DNA from: Maribacter sp.
Lineage (GTDB): Bacteria > Bacteroidota > Bacteroidia > Flavobacteriales > Flavobacteriaceae
Assembly: GCA_011050675.1 (NCBI GenBank)
Contig: DRFI01000025.1
Location: 186,001-250,000, forward strand
DNA: 64,000 bases
Reading direction: 5' to 3'
This document shows positions 48,103-56,551 of the stretch, piece after piece; position 1 is the first letter of the stretch, and the number at the start of each line of letters is the position of its first letter. The notes under the pieces were generated by a model. It saw nothing but the letters and a program-made list of their open reading frames with translations. It was not told where the DNA came from and did no database searches. A program made the translations under genes and the position numbers.

Positions 48103-48921
48103 ATGCAAAAACCAAATAAAAGATTAGAAGGTCAAACCTGTATTGTTACTGGCTCTAGTGACGGTATTGGAGAAGCGGTAGCGAAAGCTATGGGAATGGA
48201 AGGCGGTAATATTGTAGTCAATTATTACAGTAGTAAAGAAGAAGCGGAAGAAGTTGCACATTGGATCAGTACAAATTCTAATTGCGGTAATGCTATCGTT
48301 ATTAAATGCGATGTTAGTAAAGAGGAAGATGTTAAGAATATGTTTAAGCAAACAATTTCTGAATTTGGTACTGTAGATGTTTGTGTAGCAAATGCTGGTA
48401 TGCAATTGGATCACCCGTTACATGAAATGCCTTTAAAAGATTGGCAGCGTGTAATAGATGTAAACCTTACTGGGCAGTTTCTATGCGCTAAAGAAGCTAT
48501 TATAGAGTTTAAACGAAGAGGTATTAGACCAGAGGTTTCTAAATCCCTCGGAAAAATAATCCATATGAGTTCGGTTCATGAGGTAATTCCATGGGCTGGT
48601 CATGCAAATTATGCAGCTTCTAAAGGTGGATTGGTAATGTTGATGCAAACCATTTGTCAAGAATACGGTCCAGATAAAGTAAGGTGTAACTCTATAGCTC
48701 CGGGAGCGATAAAAACAGATATCAATAAAGAGGTTTGGAGTACGAAGGAAGGTAGAGATGGTATGTTGAAACTTATACCATATAAACAAATTGGTGTACC
48801 TGATGATATAGGTAGCGTTGCAAGTTGGTTAGCATCAGATGAATCTGAATATATTAATGGCACTACTATTTTTGTAGATGGAGGTATGACATGTTACCCA
48901 GGTTTTACAGCCAACGGATAA
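48103..48921 (+). CDS. SDR-family oxidoreductase, glucose 1-dehydrogenase-like
   Basis: The 272-residue classical short-chain dehydrogenase has cofactor motif VTGSSDGIGEAVAKAMG, NAG block VCVANAGMQLDHP, catalytic Ser in IIHMSSVHEVIPWAGH and YAASKGG (Tyr-Lys). The C-terminal GTTIFVDGGMTCYPGF recalls glucose/galactose 1-dehydrogenases that follow aldose epimerases. The substrate may be a free aldose or uronate; unproven. It is 141 bp after galM, with a terminator behind it, so galM-SDR may be one unit. Confidence 0.88.
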   Translation: MQKPNKRLEGQTCIVTGSSDGIGEAVAKAMGMEGGNIVVNYYSSKEEAEEVAHWISTNSNCGNAIVIKCDVSKEEDVKNMFKQTISEFGTVDVCVANAGMQLDHPLHEMPLKDWQRVIDVNLTGQFLCAKEAIIEFKRRGIRPEVSKSLGKIIHMSSVHEVIPWAGHANYAASKGGLVMLMQTICQEYGPDKVRCNSIAPGAIKTDINKEVWSTKEGRDGMLKLIPYKQIGVPDDIGSVASWLASDESEYINGTTIFVDGGMTCYPGFTANG

Positions 48922-48933
48922 TTTAAAAATAAA

Positions 48934-48959
48934 AAAAGCCGCCCATATAGGCGGCTTTT
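48934..48959. terminator. Terminator after the galM/SDR unit
   Basis: AAAAGCCGCC (48934-48943) and GGCGGCTTTT (48950-48959) are perfect ten-base arms with a CATATA loop. It can serve the convergent SYLF gene too. Confidence 0.88.
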
Positions 48960-48979
48960 ACATTTATATTTCAAATGAT

Positions 48980-49516
48980 TTATTTCATCATTGGCTTATA
49001 ATCAAATTTTTGCCCGCCAACAGATGCATCGGCCATTAAACCAGCTTTTGGTAAAGCAAATACTGCAACACCATCTCTATATTTTGCATTAACAGAAATA
49101 CCAGATTTTAAGGCAACTGCAGAAGCTTCTGCAGAGAATTCAAAATCACCTTCTTTAAATTCGGCTAAATCACCTTCAGTTTCAAAGAAAATAACTTCGG
49201 TGATAGCTTGTCCACCTGCTTGTAATCCTACACTTAATTTTTTCAAATCGGCCATTCCGATCATAATGCCATTTTCATATACGACACCGTTACCAGATGC
49301 TCCACCAATTATAAACCCTCCTTTACCTACGTTAGGGAAAATGACATAACCTGCAGAATTATTGAAAAAATTGTCTAAGCCAACTTCCATTTTCATAAGC
49401 TTGTCTTTTGCCTTATTGGCATCTTTTATAATTTTCTGGTCTTTACTGCTTTGTGCATTTAACCCTACTGCTAAGAATAACAATGTTGTGAATGCAATGG
49501 ATTTTAAAATTTTCAT
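48980..49516 (-). CDS. SYLF/YSC84-domain exported protein
   Basis: The 178-residue product has a signal peptide (ending near VGLNAQS) and the Ysc84 core: AGYVIFPNVGKGGFIIGGASGNGVVYENG, LSVGLQAGGQAITEVIFFE and VFALPKAGLMADASVGGQKFDY. The domain binds phosphoinositides in eukaryotes; in bacteria it is exported and of unknown role. It is not tied to the sugar-acid genes by context. Confidence 0.92.
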   Translation of the reverse strand: MKILKSIAFTTLLFLAVGLNAQSSKDQKIIKDANKAKDKLMKMEVGLDNFFNNSAGYVIFPNVGKGGFIIGGASGNGVVYENGIMIGMADLKKLSVGLQAGGQAITEVIFFETEGDLAEFKEGDFEFSAEASAVALKSGISVNAKYRDGVAVFALPKAGLMADASVGGQKFDYKPMMK

Positions 49517-49791
49517 ATGTTCTAGATTTTAGGATTAATAATTTATTATTAACGGAACAAAGTTAAATTTTACTTGTGTAATGAATTGACTTATTACCCT
49601 TAAATCTTAATTCAAATAAGTGTTAAATATATGTGAATCAGTTATTTGCAAGTTAAATTTTGAGTTTTATAGATTCTCAATTCTTCTAACTTGTTTGTTA
49701 ATAGGAATTTAACCTATAAATTGATTTCTTAAAAATTTGTTAATTATTGCTAATAGTTATATATTCAAGAAATAATCTAACTCATTAAAAG

Positions 49792-49983
49792 ATGGAGAAC
49801 CAAGAGAATTTTTTTGATTCGAAAATGATTGCAAACTTAATTATAGCTTTTGCTTTATTATTTTCTGCCTTTTATTATTTCAATTACGCTCAAGAAATTG
49901 AAAATGACGTTAGTACTGTTATTGTAAATTCTTTAAAGGATGTAAACAATAGCTTGGCTGAGCAGGAGACTGCCCATAAATAA
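49792..49983 (+). CDS. Small single-helix membrane protein
   Basis: The 63-residue product has a polar N-terminus, one hydrophobic helix (MIANLIIAFALLFSAFYYF, about 12-30) and a polar tail with a possible short coiled coil. I know no family. A well-placed terminator directly after the stop and an AT-rich leader of about 275 bp support its being a real gene. The leader itself shows no feature I can name. Confidence 0.6.
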   Translation: MENQENFFDSKMIANLIIAFALLFSAFYYFNYAQEIENDVSTVIVNSLKDVNNSLAEQETAHK

Positions 49984-50008
49984 TTTAAATTTCTGACCAT
50001 AACTATAG

Positions 50009-50042
50009 GCTACCGATTCATTGTAATCGGTAGCTTTTTTTT
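50009..50042. terminator. Terminator after the 63-residue protein gene
   Basis: GCTACCGATT (50009-50018) and AATCGGTAGC (50025-50034) pair perfectly with a CATTGT loop, followed by eight T. Confidence 0.92.
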
Positions 50043-50055
50043 ATACTTATTAAAA

Positions 50056-50886
50056 TCATTTTTTACCTACCACAACATTTATAACTAACGCTGCTACAAT
50101 CATTAAGATGCCTAAAAGACTCCATAAAGAGTAAATGTCTCCGAACCAGAAAATACCAACCATAATTGTAAATATGACTTCAATGTATTTTAAAGGTGCT
50201 ACTAAGTTCGTTTTAGCAATTTGAAATGCTTTGGTCATAAAAACCTGTCCAAAGAAACCAAATATACCTAGGCTCAGTAGTATTAACCAATCTATACCTT
50301 CCGGCTTTATCCAATTATTTATACTAAGTAGACCACCTATAACAGTACCTGTGAACATAAAATAATTTACAATAACCAAAGGGTGATCACTGTTTCCTAT
50401 TTTTCTTATCAGAACATATACTAAACCGCTAAAAACAGAAGCAGCTAAAACTAGAAGTAAACCTGTGGTGTTAATATTTTGGTCAAACCCTTTTAAAACC
50501 AATACTCCAGCAAAAGCAAATAGAAAAAGAAACCATTGAATTGGTTTTAATTTCTCTTTAAGTAAAAAGACAGCAAAGATCGCGGCATAAATTGGGGCAA
50601 GATATCTTAGGGAAACTGCAGTTCCTACAGGTAGGTATTGTAAAGACATAAAAAATAGACTCATAGCTGTTAATCCAACTAAAGCTCTATATATCATTAA
50701 TTTACGACTATTTCCAAATATGGGTATACCTTTAATTAAAATAAGGGTAGTTCCTAATACAAGTGAACCGATAGCTCTAAAAAATACAATTTCGAAGGTC
50801 GGGTAGTGGTTTAGGTATTTTACGAAAGAATTCATTAAACTAAATGAAAACGTACTAATAATCATAAATAATATTGCCTTCTTCAC
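50056..50886 (-). CDS. EamA/DMT-family transporter
   Basis: The 276-residue inner-membrane protein has ten predicted helices in two EamA repeats (MIISTFSFSLMNSFVKYL to GVLVLKGFD, then GLLLVLAASVFSGLVYVLIRKIG to VVGKK). Such proteins export or exchange small metabolites. YLPVGTAVSLRYLAPIYAAIFAVFLLKEKLKPIQW is the usual EamA mid-repeat block. The substrate is unknown and no operon partner is visible. Confidence 0.92.
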   Translation of the reverse strand: MKKAILFMIISTFSFSLMNSFVKYLNHYPTFEIVFFRAIGSLVLGTTLILIKGIPIFGNSRKLMIYRALVGLTAMSLFFMSLQYLPVGTAVSLRYLAPIYAAIFAVFLLKEKLKPIQWFLFLFAFAGVLVLKGFDQNINTTGLLLVLAASVFSGLVYVLIRKIGNSDHPLVIVNYFMFTGTVIGGLLSINNWIKPEGIDWLILLSLGIFGFFGQVFMTKAFQIAKTNLVAPLKYIEVIFTIMVGIFWFGDIYSLWSLLGILMIVAALVINVVVGKK

Positions 50887-51247
50887 AGTCTTACATTTGT
50901 GAATGCAAAGTTACTCGTGGCAGATAGAATTAAACCTGAATACTATTAAAAATAACTATATAGCTATAAGTTTTACGATACCCATAATTTTAGAGGTGTA
51001 TGTGTTGTATTTCAACTAAATAATTGACTTTGAGATTCATAAATGAAAAGAAAGCTTTATAATTTTTGTTATTTCTGTTTTAGTGACAGTTCTGTTAATA
51101 AACTTCTTGTATTTAGTTATAATAGGCATAACATTATGTATCATTTTAAGAATTCTCTTAACTTGGCAGAACAAAACAAATTGATTGATTTGGTTCTTTT
51201 TTTTAGTAGTGCTGAATCTTACTCAAAATTGATAAAACACAATTAAT
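50887..51247. other. Intergenic region without a credible gene
   Basis: This AT-rich gap of 361 bp lies between the divergent EamA and SDR genes. It contains a 67-codon open frame whose translation looks like chance AT-rich sequence. No LacI-type operator and no strong promoter match are visible. Confidence 0.6.
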
Positions 51248-52066
51248 ATGAACGAATTGTTATCGTTAAAGGATAAAAATTATGCCCTATCTGGGGGAAC
51301 AGGAACCTTGGGTGGTTCAATTGCTCAATATTTAGTAGAAAATGGAGCAACAGTTCTCTTGTTAGGAAGGTCAGAAGATAAATTAAAAGAGAAGCAAACT
51401 GAGCTAAATAGTCTTGTTGCCGATAGTACATTTATTTTTAAGGTAGATGTAATGGATGAGAGTGATCTTATCAACCTAAAAAACAAAATTAAAAAGGATT
51501 TTAACCACTTAGACGGGTTGGTAAATCTTGCTGGAGGAAATATACCTGGGGCAACTTTAAAGCCAGAACAGACCATTAGGGATATTGAAATGGGCGATAC
51601 TAAACAGGTTGTTGATATTAATTTATTCGGAACGGTTACACCAACTGTTATTTTAAGCGAATTAATGGTAGAACAAGGATATGGCTCTATTGTTAATATT
51701 TCATCTATGGCGGCTAAGCAAACTATTTCTAGGGTTCTAGGCTATTCTATGGCTAAAGCTGCAGTAGATATTTTTACGAAATGGATGGCCAATGAACTAG
51801 CGTCTAAACATGGGGATAAAATTAGAGTGAATGCCGTAGCGCCTGGTTTTTTCATAGGTAATCAGAATAGACGATTACTTACTAATGAAGATGGTTCATT
51901 TACAGAAAGAGGTAATAGCATTATTAGAAATACTCCAATGGGACGTTTTGGTGATGCATCTGAGCTTAATGGTATGGTTCATTACCTACTTAGTGATGCC
52001 TCAAGTTTCGTTACCGGAAGTATCTTTGATGTTGATGGTGGATTCAGTTCTTTTTCTGGTGTTTAA
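51248..52066 (+). CDS. SDR-family oxidoreductase, probable fructuronate reductase paralogue
   Basis: The 272-residue short-chain dehydrogenase has cofactor motif LSGGTGTLGGSIAQYL, LVNLAGGNIPGAT, catalytic Ser in NISSMAAKQTISRV and YSMAKAA. It is close over its full length to the SDR at 55726-56541; both share GGNxPGAT, VNAVAPGFFIGNQNR or its near twin, SIIRNTPM-type loops and the ending FSxFSGV. That relative lies next to uxuA. Reduction of fructuronate to mannonate is therefore likely for both, though distinct substrates are possible. Confidence 0.85.
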   Translation: MNELLSLKDKNYALSGGTGTLGGSIAQYLVENGATVLLLGRSEDKLKEKQTELNSLVADSTFIFKVDVMDESDLINLKNKIKKDFNHLDGLVNLAGGNIPGATLKPEQTIRDIEMGDTKQVVDINLFGTVTPTVILSELMVEQGYGSIVNISSMAAKQTISRVLGYSMAKAAVDIFTKWMANELASKHGDKIRVNAVAPGFFIGNQNRRLLTNEDGSFTERGNSIIRNTPMGRFGDASELNGMVHYLLSDASSFVTGSIFDVDGGFSSFSGV

Positions 52067-52094
52067 ATTAGTATTTTCAAAATAGAATCGTGTC

Positions 52095-52102
52095 TATTTT
52101 TG
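52095..52102 (+). promoter_or_regulatory. -7 element for the haem-binding lipoprotein gene
   Basis: TATTTTTG fits TAnnTTTG and runs into the operator that starts at 52101. A -33 TTG is not clear (TTT at about 52074). The leader is about 180 bases. Confidence 0.5.
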
Positions 52103-52115
52103 CAATCGATTACAC
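52101..52115 (-). promoter_or_regulatory. LacI-family operator, second copy
   Basis: TGCAATCGATTACAC is the exact reverse complement of the 15-base operator at 38301-38315. It overlaps the end of the -7 element of the next gene, as the first one does. This places the downstream gene under the same regulator as the uxaC operon. Confidence 0.7.
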
Positions 52116-52284
52116 TTATTTTATGTGATGATTTGTAACATCATAATTTTGTCGATTATTTGAAATAAACATTTGGCTGGTTTGGCTCAATTTTCTGATT
52201 TGGAATTGGGTATTAGAATTAAATTTATAATTCCTATTATCGAATAATTAAAGTAATATTTAAGTATTAATCATACATAGTATC

Positions 52285-54519
52285 ATGCGCATATCATATC
52301 TGTTCTTATTAATTATTTCATCGCTCTTATTTTCTTGTCAGTCTAAGTTTAAAGAAACTTCAGTTTCTTTAGATTCTTATAAAGTTGAGGACGGATTTAG
52401 TTTAGAAGTGATAGCAGCAGAGCCTCTTTTAAAAGCTCCCGTAGCTATAGATTTTGATGCAAAAGGAAGAATTTGGGTGGCACAAATGCCAGGTTATATG
52501 AATGATTTACAAGGGTCGGGAGAGGAAGACCCTTCTGGTAGTATCGTCATTCTAGAAGATTTGGATGAGGATGGAATAGCTGATCACTCAAAAGTGTTTA
52601 TTGATAGTTTAGTAATGCCACGTGCATTGGCTCATGTTTATGGCGGATTGTTGTATGCTGAACCACCATATTTATGGTTTGTTGATATTAAAGATGATAA
52701 GCCTGTAAATAAAATAATGGTAGATTCTATTTATGCTGTAGAAGGTAATCCAGAGCATCAACCAAACGGACTAGAATTAAATATTGATAATTGGATATAC
52801 AATGCGAAATCTAATTTTAGATATAGAAGGAAAGCTGGAGTATGGGAAAAAGAACCCACAACCTTTAGGGGGCAGTGGGGTATTACCCATGATAATTTTG
52901 GTAGGTTATATTACAATGATAATTCTAGAATATTACTAGGAGATTATGCCTTGCCAAATACATTTATTAATAATAAATATTTCACGCCAAAATCTAGTCT
53001 CGATAAACTTTTAACTAATGATCAAAGGGTGTATCCTGTATTTGCAGGCTCGGTAAATAGGGGGTATGCAAAAGGTGTTTTAAATGCAGATAGTATTTTA
53101 GTAAATGCAACCGCTGCATGTAGTCCTTTGGTGTACAGAGGTGGTGAGTTTACAGGATCTTATGATGAAAATGTTTTTATCTGTATACCCGAAGGTAATT
53201 TAATAAAACGAGCCCTTTTAAATTTTACAGGTGATTCTGTTATTGCAAAGCAAGCTTGGCAGGGAAAGGAATTTATAACTTCTACAGATGAAGGTTTCAG
53301 ACCTGTGAGCTTAAAAAATGGTCCAGAAGGTAGTATGTATATAGTTGATATGCATAGAGGGATGATAGGTCATCATGCTTATATGAGTCCGTATCTAAGA
53401 GATAATGCAAAGGCTAAAGAATTAGACACTATCATTAATTTTGGAAGGATTTTAAAAGTTGCTCACGAGAATTCTAAAACCGATAAAATTCGAGATTTCA
53501 ATGCATTGAGTGGGAGTGAACTTGTGACATTACTATCAAACGAGAATGGTTGGGTTCGTGACCGAGCTCAACATTTTTTAATATTTAAAGAACTTAAAAG
53601 CTCAATAGAGGAAGTAAAAGAAGTAGCACTTAACTCTAAAAATCAATGGAGTCAAATTCATGCATTGTATGTTTTGGAGGGGTTGGATGCCTTAACTTTT
53701 GATTTCTTGACAACTATTATAGATAAGAGTAATAGTCAAGTAGCTTCTCATGGCTTGGTCCTTTTAAAGGAATTTTCATCCGAAGAGCATATAGAAAAGG
53801 CACTAGTTTTATTTAATAATGTTATAGAACGAAATGAGATAGAATTAGACCTGTATTTAGGAAATGGTTTAGGGACTTGGATGAATTTAGATGAAAATAA
53901 ATTCATGCCTGTTATGATGGGAATCTTGACAAGAAAACCTGATAATAGTATTTTAGCGGATGCTGTCATTGGTGGCTTGTCAGCTGTAGATACAGAGGTC
54001 TATAACAATTCAGTTATCATGGATAGTTTAAAGCATACTCAGTTTGTAAATAAGCTAGCAAGAACTATTAAAGATAAGAATGCAGATAAGATGAATGCCA
54101 TTTTTACCAAAGAGAGAACAACTGAAGATACCCGAACTAGCGGGGCTAGAATGTTTTTTCAAATTTGTGCATCTTGTCATGGAGCCGGAGGGAAGGGAAT
54201 AGATGGTTTGGCACCTCCTTTAATGAATTCAGAACACGTAAAAAATACAGAGAGATTAGCACTAATAATTTTACATGGTCTTGAAGGACCTGTACACGTT
54301 AATGGTGAGCTTTATAATATAAACTTGGCTATGCCCGGTCTTATAAGAAATGAGAGTATAACTGATAAAGATATTGCCAATATTATATCATATGTAACCA
54401 ACGCTTTTTCAGATAAACCAAAAAGATTAAGCACCACACGTATACAGGAACTAAGAAATGTAAAGTCTTTCTCTGGAATGGAATTTACAGAGAAAGAACT
54501 TCAAGCGCTTGATAAGTAA
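52285..54519 (+). CDS. Membrane-anchored dehydrogenase-like lipoprotein with beta-propeller, HEAT-like helices and cytochrome c domain
   Basis: The 744-residue exported protein has a lipobox cysteine at residue 18 (LLFSC). Residues of about 30-390 form a sorbosone-dehydrogenase-like propeller (VEDGFSLEVIAAEPLLKAPVAIDFDAKGRIWVAQMPGY, EDLDEDGIADHSKVF, GPEGSMYIVDMHRGMIGHH). Residues 400-600 are helical, HEAT-like. The end holds a c-type haem site, CASCH at 628-632, with AMPGL near 690 as a possible Met ligand. The PVC-type membrane-bound dehydrogenase family has this order. It probably oxidises a sugar or sugar acid in the periplasm; the substrate is unknown. A LacI-type operator precedes it. 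Confidence 0.88.
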   Translation: MRISYLFLLIISSLLFSCQSKFKETSVSLDSYKVEDGFSLEVIAAEPLLKAPVAIDFDAKGRIWVAQMPGYMNDLQGSGEEDPSGSIVILEDLDEDGIADHSKVFIDSLVMPRALAHVYGGLLYAEPPYLWFVDIKDDKPVNKIMVDSIYAVEGNPEHQPNGLELNIDNWIYNAKSNFRYRRKAGVWEKEPTTFRGQWGITHDNFGRLYYNDNSRILLGDYALPNTFINNKYFTPKSSLDKLLTNDQRVYPVFAGSVNRGYAKGVLNADSILVNATAACSPLVYRGGEFTGSYDENVFICIPEGNLIKRALLNFTGDSVIAKQAWQGKEFITSTDEGFRPVSLKNGPEGSMYIVDMHRGMIGHHAYMSPYLRDNAKAKELDTIINFGRILKVAHENSKTDKIRDFNALSGSELVTLLSNENGWVRDRAQHFLIFKELKSSIEEVKEVALNSKNQWSQIHALYVLEGLDALTFDFLTTIIDKSNSQVASHGLVLLKEFSSEEHIEKALVLFNNVIERNEIELDLYLGNGLGTWMNLDENKFMPVMMGILTRKPDNSILADAVIGGLSAVDTEVYNNSVIMDSLKHTQFVNKLARTIKDKNADKMNAIFTKERTTEDTRTSGARMFFQICASCHGAGGKGIDGLAPPLMNSEHVKNTERLALIILHGLEGPVHVNGELYNINLAMPGLIRNESITDKDIANIISYVTNAFSDKPKRLSTTRIQELRNVKSFSGMEFTEKELQALDK

Positions 54520-54527
54520 TTACCAAG

Positions 54528-55706
54528 CTATTTCATACTTTTTCTAATACCCACTTCTAATCCTCTTAGCTCAGCTAATCCCCTTAGTCTACCTATGCCT
54601 GAGTAACCTGGGTTTGTCTTCTTTCTTAGGTCATCTAGCATTTTATGGCCATGATCTGGGCGTAATGGCATTCTGGTATCGGTTCTGTCAGAGGCTATTC
54701 TCTTTTGTTGTTCTTTTACCAATGCTTTCATAACCGAAAACATATCTACATCGCCTTCTAAATGATTTGCTTCATGAAAATTACCATCGGCATCACGCTG
54801 TGTACTACGTAAATGAATAAAATGAATACGATCACCTAAGCGCTCTATCATTCCTGGTAAATCATTATCTGGTCTAACACCAAATGAACCTGTACAAAAT
54901 GTTAGTCCGTTGTTTGGACTATCAACTGCCTTATAAAGGTCAACGATATCTTGCTCCGTACTTACAACTCTTGGAAGTCCTAAAATAGGAAATGGAGGAT
55001 CATCAGGATGTATACACATACGAACACCCGCCTTTTCAGCTACCGGAATAATATTAGATAAAAATTCGAATAAATTTTCCTTTAGTTCTTTTGGTCCAAC
55101 AGCGTCATAAGTAGCTAAAATTGTATTGAACTCTTCTAACGAATACCCCTCTTCTGCACCCGGTAAACCTGCTATAATATTGCTTATTAATTTGGTTTTA
55201 TCTTCTTCAGAAAGCGTTTTTAAATATTCTTTAGCGTCAGTTTTTTGAGCTTCAGAATACGTGTCTTCAGAACCTGGTCTTTTTAATAGATACAATTCAA
55301 AGGCAGCGAAAGCAGCAGCTTCGAAACGAAGAGCGGTAGAACCATCTTCTACTTCATAATCTAAGTTGGTTCGTGTCCAATCTAAAACAGGCATAAAGTT
55401 ATAACAGACCGTATCTATACCACATTGACCTAGGTTAGAAATAGTTTGTTTGTAGTTCTCATAATAGACTTTATAATCGCCTTTCTGGGTTTTTATTTGC
55501 TCATGAATCGGAACACTCTCTACAACAGACCATGTTAAGCCAGCGGCTTCTATTATATTTTTACGCTCAATAATTTCATCTACCGTCCATACTACGCCAT
55601 TAGGTATATGATGTAAAGCACTAACAACACCTGTTGCGCCTGCTTGTCTAATATCTGATAATGATACGGGGTCATTTGGACCGTACCAACGCCATGTTTG
55701 TTCCAT
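54528..55706 (-). CDS. uxuA: Mannonate dehydratase
   Basis: This metal-dependent TIM-barrel enzyme dehydrates D-mannonate to KDG in the glucuronate branch. The 392-residue protein opens [37 protein letters not shown]. The further blocks are [63 protein letters not shown] and [14 protein letters not shown], with metal ligands in His/Asp/Cys positions. It is the last gene of the minus-strand operon. It converges on the haem lipoprotein gene with an eight-base gap. Confidence 0.97.
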   Translation of the reverse strand: MEQTWRWYGPNDPVSLSDIRQAGATGVVSALHHIPNGVVWTVDEIIERKNIIEAAGLTWSVVESVPIHEQIKTQKGDYKVYYENYKQTISNLGQCGIDTVCYNFMPVLDWTRTNLDYEVEDGSTALRFEAAAFAAFELYLLKRPGSEDTYSEAQKTDAKEYLKTLSEEDKTKLISNIIAGLPGAEEGYSLEEFNTILATYDAVGPKELKENLFEFLSNIIPVAEKAGVRMCIHPDDPPFPILGLPRVVSTEQDIVDLYKAVDSPNNGLTFCTGSFGVRPDNDLPGMIERLGDRIHFIHLRSTQRDADGNFHEANHLEGDVDMFSVMKALVKEQQKRIASDRTDTRMPLRPDHGHKMLDDLRKKTNPGYSGIGRLRGLAELRGLEVGIRKSMK

Positions 55707-55725
55707 TTTTCTTGATTATAATTTA

Positions 55726-56541
55726 TTAAACTCCACTAAAAGCACTAAAACCTCCGTCAATTGGTACTACTACACCTGTAACAAATTTTGATGCCTCTGC
55801 ACATAGGTAATGAATAGTACCGTTTAATTCGTCGGTCTCGCCAAATCTTTTCATGGGTGTATTTCTAATTATGGTATCACCCCTGTCAGTAAAATTACCT
55901 GTTTCTTGATCAATTAAAAGATTTCTATTTTGATTTCCGATAAAAAAACCGGGGGCAATTGCATTAACACGTAAACCTTCTCCAAATTTTGTAGCTAATT
56001 CTACAGACAACCATTTCGTGAAATTATCTATAGCTGCTTTCGATGCAGAGTACCCTACAACTCTTGTAATTGCGCTTTGCGCTGTCATTGATGAAATATT
56101 AATGATAACACCTTGTTTATTCTTTACCATTTCTTTGCCGAAAACTAATGCTGGTAGAATGCTTCCAAATAGATTAAGGTCAACCACTTTTTTAAAGTGA
56201 TCAATATTTACATCAAAAATAGTTTGGTCAACACCAATGGTAGCGCCAGGCATATTACCACCTGCGGCATTTATTAGGATATCAATTTTACCGTGTAGCT
56301 CTATAATTTCATCTGAAACCTTAATTAAACTAGCTTCTTCTAATGCATTACATACAAAACCAGAAACGTTGTCGCTAATGGTTTTAAGTTTTTCTATGGC
56401 TGCGTTTACAATGTCTTCTTTGTAATCCAGAATAACAATCGTTGCACCATTTGAAAGCAAATAAGTTGCCATTTCACCGCCAAGTACTCCGCCACCTCCG
56501 GTAATTAATATTACTTTATTTTCTATACTAAATAAGTTCAT
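55726..56541 (-). CDS. uxuB: SDR-type fructuronate reductase (D-mannonate oxidoreductase)
   Basis: The 271-residue short-chain dehydrogenase has cofactor motif ITGGGGVLGGEMATYL, NAAGGNMPGAT, catalytic Ser in INISSMTAQSAITRV and YSASKAA. It is 19 bp upstream of uxuA, so it most probably reduces fructuronate to mannonate, taking the place of the unrelated mannitol-dehydrogenase-type UxuB of E. coli. It is paralogous to the SDR at 51248-52066. The symbol is assigned by role; family members are poorly tested. Confidence 0.85.
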   Translation of the reverse strand: MNLFSIENKVILITGGGGVLGGEMATYLLSNGATIVILDYKEDIVNAAIEKLKTISDNVSGFVCNALEEASLIKVSDEIIELHGKIDILINAAGGNMPGATIGVDQTIFDVNIDHFKKVVDLNLFGSILPALVFGKEMVKNKQGVIINISSMTAQSAITRVVGYSASKAAIDNFTKWLSVELATKFGEGLRVNAIAPGFFIGNQNRNLLIDQETGNFTDRGDTIIRNTPMKRFGETDELNGTIHYLCAEASKFVTGVVVPIDGGFSAFSGV

Positions 56542-56551
56542 ATTCTACTAT

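Noticed and set aside
51043-51246. A 67-codon open frame ending one base before the SDR start at 51248
   Set aside because: Its translation is Phe/Tyr/Asn/Ser-rich with no motif, typical of AT-rich non-coding DNA. The closeness to the next ATG alone does not support a gene.
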